A stretch of DNA of 64,000 nt from Chlorocebus sabaeus (Eukaryota > Chordata > Mammalia > Primates > Cercopithecidae). Positions 11,923 to 25,754 of the stretch are shown here, piece after piece (positions within the stretch are counted from its first letter, which is position 1; each line of letters starts with the position of its first letter). The notes beneath the pieces are model-generated. The model made no database searches and was not told the DNA's origin. It saw only the letters and a program-made list of their open reading frames with translations. A program made the translations under genes and the position numbers. Location of the stretch: NCBI RefSeq assembly GCF_047675955.1, contig NW_027327627.1, positions 248,001-312,000 of the forward strand, given 5' to 3'.

Positions 11923-14900
11923 CTGTGAAATGAATTAACAGAATACAAAGGAATCTCTCAGAAAGCTTCTTTCCAGTTTTTAATTGAAGATATTTCCTTT
12001 TTCACCATAGACCTCTAAGGGCTTCCAAAGATCACTTTGCAAATTCCACAGGAACAGTCTTAGCAAAAGGCTTCTGGAAGGGAAAGCTGTAACTCTGTGA
12101 GATGAATGAACAGAACACTAAGCAGTTTCTCAGAAAGCTTCTTTCCAGTTTATATCGGAAGATATTTCCGTTTTCACCACAGCCATCTATGGGCTTCCAA
12201 ATATGACTTTGAATATTCCACAAGAACATTCTTAGCGAAGGCTTCTTGTGGGGAAAGCTCTAACTCGGTCAGATGTATAATTAACAAAACACACGGCAGT
12301 TTCTCAGAAAGCTTCTTTTCAGTTTTTAACTGAAGATATTTCCGTTTTCATCATAGCCCTCTATGAGCTTCCAAATATGACTTTGCAAATTCCACAGGAA
12401 CAGTCTTAGCGAAAGGCTTCTGGAAGGGAAAGTTGTAACTCTGTGAGATGAATTAACAGAACACAAAGCAGTGTCTACGAAAGCTTCTTTTCAGTTTTTA
12501 TCTTAGGATATTTCCTTTTTCACCATAGCCCTGAATGGGCTTCGAAATATCTCTTTGCAAATTACAAAACAACAGTCTTAGCGAAAGGTTTCTGGAGGGG
12601 AAAGCTGTAACTCTCTGACATGAATTAACAGAACACAAAGCAGTTTCTCAGAAAGATTCTTTCCAGTTTTTAACGGAAGATACTTCTTCTTTCACCATAG
12701 CCCTCTATGGGCTTCCAAATATCACTTTGGAAATGCCACAAGAACAGTCTTAGCAAAAGACTTCTTGAGGCGAAAGCTGTAACTCTGTGAGATAAATTAA
12801 CAGAACACAAAGCAGTTTCTCAGAAAACTTCTTTCCAGTTTTTAACTGAGGATATTTCCTTTTTCACCATAGCCCTCAATGGGCTTCCAAATATCACTTT
12901 GCACATCCCACAAGGACAGTCTTAGCGAAAGGCTTCTAGAGGGGAAAGCTGCAACTCTGTGAGATGAATTAACAGAACACAAAGCAGTTTCTCAGAAACC
13001 TTCTTTCCAGTTTTAACGGAAGATATTTCCTTTTTAACCCTAGCCCTGTATGGGCTTCCAAATATCATTTTGCAAATTCCACAACAACAGTCTTAGCGAA
13101 AGTCTTCTTGAGGGGAAAGCTGTAACACTGTGAGTTGAATTGACAGAACACAAGGCAGTTTTTCAGAAAGCTTCTTATCAGTTTTTATCTTAGGCTATTT
13201 CCTTTTTCACGATAGCCCTCTAGGGGCTTCCAAATATCACTTTCCAAATTCCACAAAAACAATATTAGTTAACGACTTCTTGAGGGGAAAGCTGTAACGT
13301 TGTGAGATGAATAAACAGAACACAAAACAGTTTCTCAGAAAGCTTCTTTCTGGTTTTTAACGGAAAATATTTCCTATTTCACCATAGCCCTCCATTAGCT
13401 TCCAAATTACACTTTGCAAATTCCACAAGAACAGTCTTGGCGAAAGGCTTCTGGAGGGATATGCTGTAACTCTGTGAGATGAATTAACAGAACAGAAAGC
13501 AGTTTCTGAGAAAGCTTCTTTTCAGTTTTTAACGGAACATATTTCCTTTTTCACAGTAGCCCTATATAAGATTCCAAATATCACTTTGCAAATTCCACAA
13601 GAAGAGTCTTAGCGAAAGGCTTCTTGAGGTGAAAGCTGTAACTCTGTGAGATGAATTAACAGAACACAAAGATGTTTCTCAGAAATCTTCTTTCCGGTTT
13701 TTAACGGAAGATATTGCTTTTTCACCATAGCCCTCTAAAGGGCTTCCAAATATCACTTTGGAAGTTCCACAAGAACAGTCTTAGCGACAGGCTTCTTGAG
13801 GGGAAAGCTGTAACACTCTGAGATGAATTAACAGAACACAAAGCAGCTTCTCAGAAAGCTTCTTTTTAGTTTCTAATTGAAGGTATTTCCTTTTTCACCA
13901 TAGCCTTCTATGGGCTTCCAAATATCACTTTGCAAATTTCACAAGAACAGACTTAGTGAACGGCTTCTTGAGGGGAAATCTGTAACTCTATGAGATGAAC
14001 TAACAGAACACAAGGCAGTTTCTCAGAAAGCTTCTTTTCGGTTTTTATCTTAGGAGATTTCCATTTTCACTATAGCACTCTATGGGCTTCCGAATATCAC
14101 TTTGCAAATTCCACAAGAACAGTATTAGCGAAAGGCTTCTTAAGGGGAAAGCTCTAACTCTTTGAGATGATTCAACAGAACACAAAGCAGTTTTTCAGAA
14201 AGCTTCTTTTCAGTTTCTATCTTAGGCTATTTCCTTTTTCACCATAGCCCTCTATGGTCTTCCAAATATCACCTTGCAAATTCCACAAGAACAGTCTTAG
14301 CGAAAGGCTTCTGGAAGGGAAAGCTCTAATTCGGTGAGATGTATTAACAGAAAACACGCCAGTTTCTCAAGAAGCTGCTTTCTCCTTTTTAACAGGAGAT
14401 ATTTCCTTTTTCACCATAGCCCTCTATGGGTTACCAAATATGAATTTGCAAATTGCACAAGAAGAGTCTTAGTGAACGGCTCCTTGAGGGGAAAGATCAA
14501 ACTCTGTGAGATGAACTAACAGAACACAAATCAGTTTCTCAGAAAGCTTCTTTTCGGTTTTTAACGGAAGATAATCCCTTTTTCACCATAGCCCTCCATA
14601 GGCTTCGAAATTTCTCTTTGCCAATTCCACAAGAACAGTCTTAGTGAAAGGCTTCTGCTGGGACAAGCATTAACTCTGTGAGATGAATTAACAGTATACA
14701 AAGCAGTTTCTCAGAAAGCTTCTGTTCAGTTTTTATATTAGGATATTTCCTTTTTCACCATCACCTTCTAAGGGCTCCAAATATCACTTTGCAAATTCCA
14801 CAAGAAATGTCTTAGCGAAAGGCTTATTGAAGGGAAAGCTGTAACTCTGTGAGTTGAATTAAGAGAACACAAAGTAGTTTCTCAGAAAAATTCTTTCCAG

Positions 14901-17900
14901 TTTTAAACTGAAGTTATTTCCTTTTTCACCATAGCCCTCTACGGGCTTCCAATATCACTTTGCAAATTTCACAAGAGCAGTCTTAGTGAACGGTTTCGTG
15001 AGGGTAAAGCTGTAACTCTGTGAGATGAACTAACAGAACACAAGGCAGTTTCTCAGAAAGCTTCTTTTCTATTTTTATTTTAGGATATTTCCATTTTCAC
15101 CATAGCCATCTGTGGGCTTCCAAATATCACTTTGCAAATTCCACAAAAACAGCCTTAGCGACAGGCTTCTTGAGGGGAAAGCTGTAACTCTGTGAGTTGA
15201 TTTAACAGAAAACAAAGCAGTTGCTTAGAAAGCTTCTTTTCAGTTTTTATCTTAGGGTATTTCCTTTTTCACCATAGCCCTCTAAGGGCTTCGAAATATC
15301 ACTTTGCAAATTCCAGAAGAATAGTCTTAGCCAAAGACTTCTGGAGGGGAAAGCTGTAACACTGTGAGATGAATTAACAGAACACAAAGCAGTTTCTCAG
15401 AAATCTTCTTTCCAGTTTTTAACGGAAGATATTTCCTTTTTCACCGTAGCCCTCTCTGGGCTTCCAAATATCACTTTGCAAATTCCACAAGAACAGTCTT
15501 AGTGAACGGCTTCTTGAGGGGAAAGCTGTATCTCTATGAGATGAACTAACAGAACACAGAGCAGTTTCTCATAAAGCTTCTTTTCGGTTTTTATCTTAGG
15601 AGATTTCCATTTTCACTACAGCACTCTATGGGCTTCCGAATATCACTTTGCAAATTCCACAAGAACAGTATTAGCGAAAGGCTTCTTAAGGGGAAAGCTC
15701 TAACTCTTTGAGATGATTCAACAGAACACTAAGCAGTTTTTCAGAAACCTTCTTTTCAGTTTCTATCTTAGGCTATTTCCTTTTTCACCATAGCCCTCTA
15801 TGGTCTTCCAAATATCACCTTGCAAATTCCACAAGAACAGTCTTTGCGAAAGGCTTCTGGAAGGGAAAGCTGTAATTCGGTGAGATGTATTAACAGAAAA
15901 CACGCCAGTTTCTCAAGAAGCTGCTTTCTCCTTTTTAACAGGAGATATTTCCTTTTTCACCATAGCCCTCTATGGGTTACCAAATATGAATTTGCAAATT
16001 GCACAAGAAGACTCTTTGTGAACGGCTCCTTGAGAAGAAAGCTCAAACTCTGTGAGATGAACTAACAGAACACAAAGCAGTTTCTCAGAAAGCTTCTTTT
16101 CGGTTTTTAACGGAAGATATTCCCTTTTTCACCATAGCCCTCTATAGGCTTCGAAATTTCTCTTTGCCAATTCCACAAGAACAGTCTTAGTGAAAGGCTT
16201 CTGCAGGGACAAGCTGTATATCTGTGAGATGAATTAACAGTATACAAAGCAGTTTCTCAGAAAGCTTCTGTTCAGTTTTTATATTAGGATATTTCCTTTT
16301 TCACCATCGCCTTCTAAGGGCTCCAAATATCACTTTGCAAATTCCACAAGAACTGTCTTAGTGAAAGGCTTATTGAAGGGAAAGCTGTAACTCTGTGAGT
16401 TGAATTAAGAGAACACAAAGTAGTTTCTCAGAAACATTCTTTCCAGTTTTAAACTGAAGTTATTTCCTTTTTCACCGTAGCCCTCTACGGGCTTCCAATA
16501 TCACTTTGCAAATTTCACAAAAGCAGTCTTAGTGAACGGTTTCTTGAGGGTAAAGCTGTAACTCTGTGAGATGAACTAACAGAACACAAGGCAGTTTCTC
16601 AGAAAGCTTCTTTTCTATTTTTATTTTAGGATATTTCCATTTTCACCATAGCCATCTATGGGCTTCCAAAGATCACTTTGCAAATTCCACAAAAACAGCC
16701 TTAGCGACAGGCTTCTTGAGGGGAAACCTGTAACTCTGTGAGTTGATTTAACAGAAAACAAAGCAGTTGCTCAGAAAGCTTCTTTTCAGTTTTTATCTCA
16801 GGGTATTTCCTTTTTCACCATAGCCCTCTAAGGGCTTCAAAATATCACTTTGCAAATTTTGCAAATTCCACAAGAATAGTCTTAGCCAAAGACTTCTGGA
16901 GGGGAAAGCTGTAACTCTGTGAGATGAATTAACAGAACACAAAGCAGTTTCTCAGAAATCTTCTTTCCAGTTTTTAACGGAAGATATTTCCTTTTTCACC
17001 GTAGCCCTCTCTGGCCTTCCAAATATCACTTTGCAAATTCCACAAGAACAGTCTTAGTGAACGGCTTCTTGAGGGGAAAGCTGTAAATCAGTGTGATGAA
17101 TTAACAGAACACAAAGCAGTTTCTCAGAAATCATCTTTCCAGTTTTTTTCTTAGGATATTTCCTTTTTCACCATAGCCCTCTCTGGGCTTCCAAATATCA
17201 CTATGCAAATCACACAGGGACAGTCTTAGCGAAAGGCTTCTTGTGGAGAAAGCTGTAACTCGGTGAGATATATTAACAGAACACGCGGCAGTTTCTCAGA
17301 GTGCTTCTTTCTAGTTTTTAAGGGAAGATATTTCCTTTTTCACCATAGCCCACTATGGGCTTCCAAATATCACTTTGAAAATTTCATAAGAACAGTCTTA
17401 CTGAATGGCTTCTTGAGGGGAAAGCGGTAACACTGTGAGATTAAATAAAAGAACACAAAGCAGTTTCTCAGGAAGCTTCTTCTCGGTTTTTATCTTAAGA
17501 TATTTCCTTTTTCACCATAGCCATCTATGGGCTTCCAATTATCACTTTGCAAATTCCACAAGAACAGTCTTAGCCGAAGGTGTTTTCAGGGGAAAGCTCT
17601 AATTCTTTGAGATGAATTGACAGAACACACAGCAGTTTGTCAGAAAGCTTCTTTTCAGTTTTTAACTGAAGATATTTCCTTTTTCACCGTAGCCTTCTAT
17701 GGGCTTCCAAATATCACTTTGCAAATACCACAACAGCAGCCTTAGCGAAAGGCTTCTTGAGGGTAAAGCTGTAACTGTGTCAGTTGAATTAACAGAAAAG
17801 AAAGCAGTTTCTCAGAAAGTTTCTTTTCAGTTTTTATCTTAGGATATTTACTTTTTCATCATAGGCCTCTAAGGGCTTCCAAATGTCACTTGTCAAATTC

Positions 17901-18805
17901 CACAAGAACAGTCTTAGTGAACGGCTCTTTGAGCAGAATGCTGTAACACTGTGAGATGAACTACCAGAACAGAAAGCAGTTTCTCAGAAAGGTTCTTTTC
18001 GGTTTTTATCTTAGGATATTTCCATTTTCACCATAGCCCTCTTTGGGATTCCAAATATCACTTTGCAAATTCCACAACAACAGCCTTAGAGAAAGGCTTT
18101 TTGAGGGGAAAGCTATAACTCTGTGAGATGAATTAACAGAACACAAAGCAGTTTCTCAGAAAGCTTCTTTCCAGTTTTTAATGGAAGATATTTCCTTTTT
18201 CACCATAGCCCTCTAGGGTTTCCAAATATCACTTTACAAATTCCACAAAAACACTCTTAGCGAAAGTCTTCTTGAAGGGAGAACTGTAACTCTGTGAGAT
18301 GAATTAACAGAACACAAAGCAGCTTCTCAAAAAGCTTGTTTTCAGTTTTTATCTTAGTCTATTTCCTTTTTCACCATAGCCCTCTGTGGGCTTCTAAATA
18401 TCACTCTGCAAATTCCACAAGAGCCGTCGTACCGAAAGGCTTCTTGAGGGGAAAGCTGTAACTCTTGGAGATGAATTAACAGAACACAAAGCAGTTTCTC
18501 AGAAGCTTCTTTCCTGTTGTTAACTGAAGATATTTCCATTTTCACCGTAGCCCTCTATGGGCTTCCAAATATCACTTTGCAAATCCCACAGGAACAGTCT
18601 TAGCGAAAGGCTTCTTGTGGGTAAAGTTGTAACTCGGTGAGATGTATTAACATAACACACGGCAGATTCTCATAAAGCTTCTTTACAGTTTTTAACGGAA
18701 GATATTTCCTTTTTCACTATAGCCCTCTATGGGCTTCCAAAGATCACTTTGCAAATTCCACAAGAAGAGTCTTAGTGAAAGGCTTCTTGAGGGAAAGCTG
18801 TAACT
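11923..18805. repeat. 40-monomer tandem duplication, copy 2 (6,883 bp)
   Basis: Directly follows copy 1 head to tail. The junction lies inside a 21 bp identity tract at 11,923-11,943, starting CTGTGAAATG. To its left the sequence continues the end of the unit; to its right it restarts the beginning, at TACAAAGGAATC. That is the expected product of unequal crossover in register. At 14,763 this copy has A where copy 1 has G (CATCACC against CATCGCC). From 12,957 on it is also the left end of the 28.4 kb macro-repeat. Confidence 0.93.
13984..17084. repeat. 9-monomer tandem pair inside 40-mer copy 2
   Basis: The same pair shifted by 6,883 bp: left half ~13,984-15,529 and right half ~15,530-17,084. 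The 9 bp TTTGCAAA insertion is at 16,849-16,867. It was carried along passively when the 40-mer duplicated. Confidence 0.9.
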
Positions 18806-20889
18806 CTGTGAAATGAATTAACAGAACACAAAGCAGTTTCTCAGAAGCTTCTTTCCACTTGTTAACTGAAGATAATTCCATTTTCACCGTAGCCCTCTAT
18901 GGGCTTCCAAATATCACTTTGCAAATCCCACAGGAACAGTCTTAGCGAAAGGCTTCTTGTGGGGAAAGCTGTAACTCGGTGAGATGTATTAACATAACAC
19001 ACGGCAGATTCTCATAAAATTTCTTTCCAGTTTTTAACGGAAGATATTTCCTTTTTCACCATAGCCCTCTAGGGGCTTCCAAATATCACTTTGAAAATTT
19101 CACAAGAACAGCCTCAGCAAAAGGCTTCTTGAGGGGAAAGCTGTAACTCTGTGAGTTGAATTGACAGAACACAAAGCAGTTTCTCAGAAAGCTTATTTTT
19201 CAGTTTCTATCTTAGGATAATTCCTTTTTCAAAATAGACTTCTATTGGCTTCCAATGATCACTTTGCAAATTCCACAAGAAGAGTCTTAGTGAAAGGCTT
19301 CTTGAGGGAAAGCTGTAACTCTGTGAGATGAATTAACAGAACAAATAGCAATTTCTCAGAAATCTTCTTTCCAGTTTTAAACGGAAGAAATTTCCTTTTT
19401 CACCATAGCCCTCTATGGACTTCCAAATATCACTTTGCAAATCCCACAAGAACAGTCCTAGCGAATGTCTTCTTGAGGGGAAAGCTGTAACTCGGTGAGG
19501 TGCATTAAGAGAACACATGGCGGTTTCTCAGAAAGCTTATTTCCGGTTTTTAAGAGAAGATAGTTCCTTTTTCACCATAGCCCTCTGCGGGCTTCCAAAT
19601 ATCACGTTGCAAATTCCACAAGAACAGTCTTAGTGATCTGCTTCTTGAGGGGAAAGCTGTAACTTTGTGAGATGTATTAGCAGAACACAAAGGAGTTTCT
19701 CAGAAATCTTCTTTCCAGTTTTTAACGGAAGATATTTCCTTTTTCACCATAGCACTCTGCGGGCTTCCAAATATCACGTTGCAAATTCCACAAGAACAAT
19801 CTTTGCGAAAGGCTTCTGGAGGGGAAATCTATAACTCCGTGATATCAATTAAGAAAACACAATGCAGTTTTTCAGAAAGCATCTTTTCAGTTTTTATCTT
19901 AGGATACTTCCTTTTCCACCATAGCGTTCTAGGAGCTTCCAAATATCACTTTGCAAATTCCTCAAGAACAGTCTTAAGGAAAGGCTTCTTGAAGTGAAAC
20001 CTGTAGTCTGTGGGAGGAATTAACAGAACACAAAGAAGTCTCTCAGAAAGCTTCTTCCCTGTTTTTAATGGAAGATATTTCCTTTTTCACCATTGCCCTC
20101 TACGGGCTTCTAAGATCACTTTGCAAATTCCACAAGAACAGTCTTAGCGAAAGGCTTCCGGAGAGCAAAGCTGTAATTCTGTGAGATGAACTAACAAAAC
20201 ACAAAGCAGTTTCTCAGAAAGCTTCTTTTCGGTTTTTAACGGAAGAAATTTCCTTTTTCATCATAGCCCTCAATGGGCTTCCAAATTTCACTTTCCAAAT
20301 TCCACAAGAACAGTCTTACAGAAAGGTTTCTTGAGGGGAAAGCTGTAACTCGGTGAGATGTATTAACAGAACACACGGTAGTTTCTCAGAAACCTTCTTT
20401 CCAGTTTTTAACTGAAGATATTTCCTTTTCCACCATAGCCCTCTCTGGGCTTCCAAATATCACTTTGCAAATTCCACAAGAACAGTCTTAGCGAAAGGCT
20501 TCTGGAGGGGAGAGCTGTACCACTGTGAGAGGAATTAACAGAACACAAAGCAGTTTCTCAGAAAACTTCTTTTCAGTTTTTATCTTAGGATATTTCCTTT
20601 TTCACCATAGCTCTCTCTTTGCTTCCAAATATCACTTTGCAAATTCCACAAGAACAGTGTTAGCGAAAGGTTTCTGGATGGGAGAGCTGTAACTCTGTGA
20701 GATGCATTAACAGAACACAAAGCAGTTTCTCAGAAATCTTCTTTCCAGTTTTTAACGGAAGATATTTCCTTTTTCCGCTTAGCCCTCTATGGGCTTCGAA
20801 ATATCACTTTGCAAATTCCAAAAGAACAGTCTTAGCGAAAGGTTTGTTGAGGGGAAAGCTGTAACTCTGTGAGTTGAATTAACAGAACA
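18806..20889. repeat. Segment copied again at 38,571-40,684
   Basis: About twelve monomers that follow the 40-mer pair. They recur inside the same macro-repeat at offset 19,776 bp (115 monomers), and at 47,178-49,261 in macro-repeat copy 2. Diagnostic variants include AAGCTTCTTTCCACTTGTT, CAGAACAAATAGCAATTTC, GATCTGCTTCTTG and TTCTAGGAGCTTCC. The match is near-identical except for a block at ~19,255-19,308, where the copies differ at many sites. Confidence 0.88.
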
Positions 20890-21950
20890 CAAAGCAGTTT
20901 CTCAGAAAGCTTCTTTTCGGTTTTTAACGGAAGATATTCCCTTTTTCACCATAGCCCTCTATAGGCTTCGAAATTTCTCTTTGCATATTCCACAAGAGCA
21001 GTCTTATTGAAAGGCTTCTGCAGGGACAAGCTGTAAATCTGTAAGATGAATTAACAGTATACAAAGCAGTTTCTCAGAAAGCTTCTGTTCAGTTTTTATA
21101 TTAGGATATTTCCTTTTTCACCGTCGCCTTCTAAGGGCTCCAAATATCACTTTGCAAATTCCACAAGAACTGTCTTAGCGAAAGGCTTATTGAAGGGAAA
21201 GCTGTAACTCTGTGAGTTGAATTAAGAGAACACAAAGTAGTTTCTCAGAAAGATTCTTTCCAGTTTTAAACTGAAGTTATTTCCTTTTTCTCCATAGCCC
21301 TCTACGGGCTTCCAATATCACTTTGCAAATTTCACAAGAACAGTCTTAGTGAACGGTTTCTTGAGGGTAAAGCTGTAACTCTGTGAGATGAATTATCAGA
21401 ACACAAGGCAGTTTGTCAGAAAGCTTCTTTTCTATTTTTATCTCAGGATAATTCCATTTTCACCATAGCCATCTATGGGCTTCCAAATATCACTTTGCAA
21501 ACTCCAAAAAAACAGCCTTAGCGACAGGTTTCTTGAGGGGAAAGCTGTAACTCTGTGAGTTGATTTAACAGAAAACAAATCAGTTGCTCAGAAAGCTTCT
21601 TTTCAGTTTTTATCTTAGGGTATTTCCTTTTTCACCATAGCCCTCTGTGGGCTTCAAAATATCACTTTGCAAATTTTGCAAATTCCACAAGAATAGTCTT
21701 AGCCAAAGACTTCTGGAGGGGAAAGCTGTAACTCTGTGAGATGAATTAACAGAACACAAAGCAGTTTCTCAGAAATCTTCTTTCCAGTTTTTAACGGAAG
21801 ATATTTCCTTTTTCACCATAGCCCTCTCTGGGCTTCCCAATATCACTTTGCAAATTCCACAAGAACAGTCTTAGTGAACGGCTTCTTGAGGGGAAAGCTG
21901 TAAATCAGTGAGATGAATTAACAGAACACAAAGCAGTTTCTCAGAAATCT
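20890..21950. repeat. Diverged partial third copy of the 9-monomer unit
   Basis: About six monomers matching 16,073-17,133 (offset ~4,817 bp, 28 monomers) and the corresponding part of the 9-monomer right half. Shared variants include GATATTCCC, CTATAGGCTTCGAAATTTC, TATATTAGG, AATTAAGAGAACAC and the 9 bp TTTGCAAA insertion at 21,666-21,684. Scattered differences (GCATATTCC, CACCGTCGCC, GAATTATCAG) put it at a few percent divergence, older than the 40-mer event. Confidence 0.85.
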
Positions 21951-23529
21951 TCTTTCCAGTTTTTAACTGAGGATATTTCCTTTTTCACCATAGACCTCTA
22001 TGGGCGTCCAAATATCACTTTGCAAATTCCACAAGAACAGTCTTCGCGAAAGGCGTCTTGAGGGGAATGTTGTAACTCTGTGAGGTGAATTAACAGAACA
22101 CAAAGCAGTTTTTCAGAAATCTTCTTTCCAGTTTTGAACTGAAGATATTTCCTTTTTCACCGTAGCCCTCTATGGGCTTCCAAATATCACTTTGCAAATT
22201 ACACAAGAACAGCCTTACAGAAAGGCTTCTTGAGGGGAAAGGTTTAAGTCTGTAAGATAAATTAACAGAACACAAAGCAGTTTCTCAGAAAGCTTCTTTC
22301 CAGTTTTTAAGAGAAGATATTTCTTCTTTCACCATAGCCCTCTATCGGCTTCCAAAAATCACTTTGCAAATTCCACAAGAACAGCCTTACGAAAGGCTTT
22401 TTGAGGGGAAAGCTGTAACTCTGTGAGGTGAATTAACAGACCAAAAAGCAGTTTCTCAGAAAGCTTCTTTTCAGTTTTTATCTTAGGACATTTCCGTTTT
22501 CACCATAGCCTTCTATGGGCTTCCAAACATCACTTTGAAAATTCCACAAGAACAGTCTTAGTGAAAGGCTTTTTGAAGGGAAATCTGTAACTTTGTGAGA
22601 TGAATTCACAGAACACAAACAGTTTCTTAGAAAGCTTATTTCCACTTTTTAACTGAAGATATTTCGTATTTCACCAGAGCCCTCTTCTGGCTTCCAAATA
22701 TCACCTTGAAAATAGCACAAGAACAGTCTTAGCGAAAGGCTTCTTGAGGGGAAAGCTGTATCTCTTTGAGATAAATTAACAGAACGCAAAGCCGTTTCTC
22801 AGAAAGCTTCTTTCCAGTTTTTAACGGAAGATATTTTCTTTTTCACGGTAGACCTCTGTGGGCTTCCAAATATCACTTCGCAAATTCCACAAGAACAGTC
22901 CTACGGAAAGGCTTCTTGGGGGAAAGCTGTAACTCTGTGAGATGAATTAACAGAACACAAAGCAGTTTCTCAGAAAGCTTCTTTCCACTTTTTAACTGAA
23001 GATATTTCCTTTTTCACCATAGCCCTCTATGGGCTCCAAATATCACTTTGCAAATTCCAAAAGAACAGTCTTAGCGAAAGGCTTCTCGAGGGGAAAGCGC
23101 TAACTCTGTGAGATGAAATAACAGAACACAAAACAGATTCTGAGAAAGCTTCTTTCCACTTTTTAACAGAGGATGTTTCCTTTTTCACCATAGCCCTCTA
23201 TGGCCTTCCAAATACCACTTTGCCAATTCCACAAGAACAGTCTTAGCGAAAGTCTTCTTGAAGGGAAAGCTGTATCTCTGTGAGATGACTTAACAGAACA
23301 CAAAGCAGTTTCTCAGAAAGCTTCTTTCCAATTTTTGACGGAAGGTATTTCCTTTTTCACCATAGCCCTCTTTGGGCTTCCAATTATCACTTAGCAAATT
23401 CCACAAGAACAGTCTTAGCGAAAGGCTTCTTGAGGGGAAACTGTAACTCTGTGAGATGAATTATCAGAACACAAAGCAGTTTCTCAGAAAGCTTCTATCC
23501 AGTTTTTAACGGAAGATATTTCCTTTTTC

Positions 23530-23830
23530 ACAATAGCCTTCTATGGGCTTCCATATATCACTTTTAAAATTCCACAGGAACAGTCTTAGTGACCGGCTTA
23601 TTGAGGGGAAAGCTGTAGCTCTGTGAGATGAATTAATAGAGCATCAAGCAGTTTCTCAGAAAGATTCTTTCCAGTTTTTAACGGAAGATATTTCCTTTTT
23701 CAAAATAGCCCTATAAGGGCTTGGAAATATCACCTTGCAATTTCCACAGGACCAGTCTTAGTGAATGACTTCTTGAGGGGAAAGCTATAACTCTGTGAGA
23801 TGAATTAGGAGAACACAATGCAGTTTCAGA
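23530..23830. repeat. 13-monomer-spaced direct repeat, copy 1
   Basis: Shares TTCCATATATCACTTT, GAGCATCAAGCAG, CAGAAAGATTCTTTCC, TTCAAAATAGCCC, CTTAGTGAATGACTTC and GAAAGCTATAAC with ~25,755-26,060. Offset is 2,228 bp. A modest number of private changes separates them. Confidence 0.8.
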
Positions 23831-24519
23831 GAAACCTTCTTCTCGGTTTTCATCTTAGGATATTTCCCTTTTCGCCATAACCCTCTATCGGTTTGCAATA
23901 TCACTTTGCAAATTCCACAAGAACAGTCTCAGTGAATGGCTTCTTGTCGGGAAAGCTGTAACTGTGTGAGATGAATTAACAGAACACAAAGCAGTTTCTC
24001 AGAAAGCTTCTTTTCAGTTTTTATCTTAGGACATTTCCTTTTTCACCACAGCCCTCTTTGGGTTCCAAATATCGCTTTGCAAATTCCACAAGAACAGACT
24101 TAGTGAAAGGCTTCGTGAGGAGAACGCTGTAACTCTGTGAGATGAATTAACAGAACACAAAGCAGTTTCTCATAAAGCTTCTTTCCAGTTTTAAGCTGAA
24201 GGTATTTCCTTTCTCACCATAGCCCTCCATAGGCTTCCAAATATAACTTTGCAAATTCCACAAGAACAGCCTTAGCGGAAAGCTTCTTGAGGGGAAAGCT
24301 GTAACTCTGTGAGATCAATTAACAGAACGCAAAGCAGTTTCTCAGAAAGCTTCTTTTCAGTTTTTATCTTAGCATATTTCCTTTTTCACCATTGCCCTCT
24401 ACGGGCTTCCAAATATCACTTAGCAAATTTCACAAGAACAGCCTTAGCGAAAGGCTTATTGAGGGGAAAGCTGTAATTCTGTGAGATGAATTAACAGAAC
24501 ACAAAGCAGTTTCCCAGAA

Positions 24520-25190
24520 AGCTTCTTTTCAATTTTTATCTTAGGATATTTCCTTTTTTCATAGCCCTCTAAGGGCTTCTAAATATCACTTTGCAAATTT
24601 CACAAGAGCAGTCTTAGCGAAAGTATTATCCAGCGGAAAGTTGTAACTCTGTGAGATGAATTAACAGAACACAAAGGAGTTTCTCAGAAAGCTTCTTTCC
24701 AGTTTTTAACTGAAGATATTTCCTTCTTTACCATAGCCCTCTATAGGCTTCCAAATATCACTTTGCAAATTCCACAAGAACAGCCTTAGCGAAAGGCTTC
24801 TTGAGGGGAAGGTGTAAATCCATGAGATCAATTAACAGAACACAAAGCCGTTTCTCAGAAAGCTTCTTTTCAGTTTCTGTCTTAGGATATTTCCTTTTTC
24901 ACCATAACCCTCTACGGGTTTCCAAATATCACTTTGCAAATTCCACAAGAACATTCTTACCGAAAGGCTTCTTGATGGGAAAGCTATAACTCTGTGAGAT
25001 GAATTAACAGAACACAAAGCAGTTTCTCAGAAATCTTCCTTCCAGTTTTTAACGGAAGATAGTTCCTTTTTCACCATAGTCCTCTACTTGCTTCAAAATA
25101 TCACTTTGCAAATTCTACAAGAACAGTCTTTGCGAAAGGCTTCTTGAGGGGAAAGCTGTAACACTGTGTGATCAATTAACGGAAAACAAA
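24520..25190. repeat. 18-monomer-spaced direct repeat, copy 1
   Basis: Nearly four monomers matching ~27,607-28,270 at offset 3,087 bp. Shared variants are a shortened TTTTTTCATAGCCC (pJ-alpha box broken by deletion), TTCTTTACCATAG, CTATAGGCTTCC, ACCATAACCCTCTACGGG and TTCTTACCGAAAGG. Confidence 0.8.
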
Positions 25191-25754
25191 ACAGTCTCTC
25201 AGAACGTTTCTTTCCAGTTTTCAACGGAAGATATTTCCTTTTTCACCGTAGCCCTCTATGGACTTCCAAATATCACTTTGCAAATCCCACAAGAAAAGTC
25301 TTAGCGAAAGGCTTCATGAAGGGAAAACTGTAACTCTGTAAGATGATTTAACAGAACACAAAGCAGTTTCTCAGAAAGCTTCTTTCCAGTTTGTAACAGA
25401 AGGAATTTCGTTTTTCACCGAAGTCCCCTATGGGCTTCCAAATACGACTTTGAAAATTCCACCAGAACAGACTTAGCGAAAGGTTTCTTGAGGGGAAAAC
25501 TGTAACTCTGGAGATGAATTAACAGATCACAAAGCAGTTTCTCAGAAAGCTTCTTTTCGGTTTTTATCTTAGGATATTTCCATTTTCACCATAGCCCTCT
25601 ATGGGCTTCTAAATATCACATTGCAAATTCCACAAGAACAGTCTTAGCGAAACGCTTCTGGAAGAGAAAGCTTTAAGTCTGCGAGTTGAATTAAAAGAAG
25701 ACAAAGCTGTTTCTCAGAAAGCTTCGTTTTAGTTTTTATCCTAGGATATTTCCT

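Noticed and set aside
25405..25430. TTTCGTTTTTCACCGAAG at the pJ-alpha position as a degenerate CENP-B box
   Set aside because: It contains CGAA but mismatches most of the CCCG half of the core. It is better read as a pJ-alpha box with three changes.
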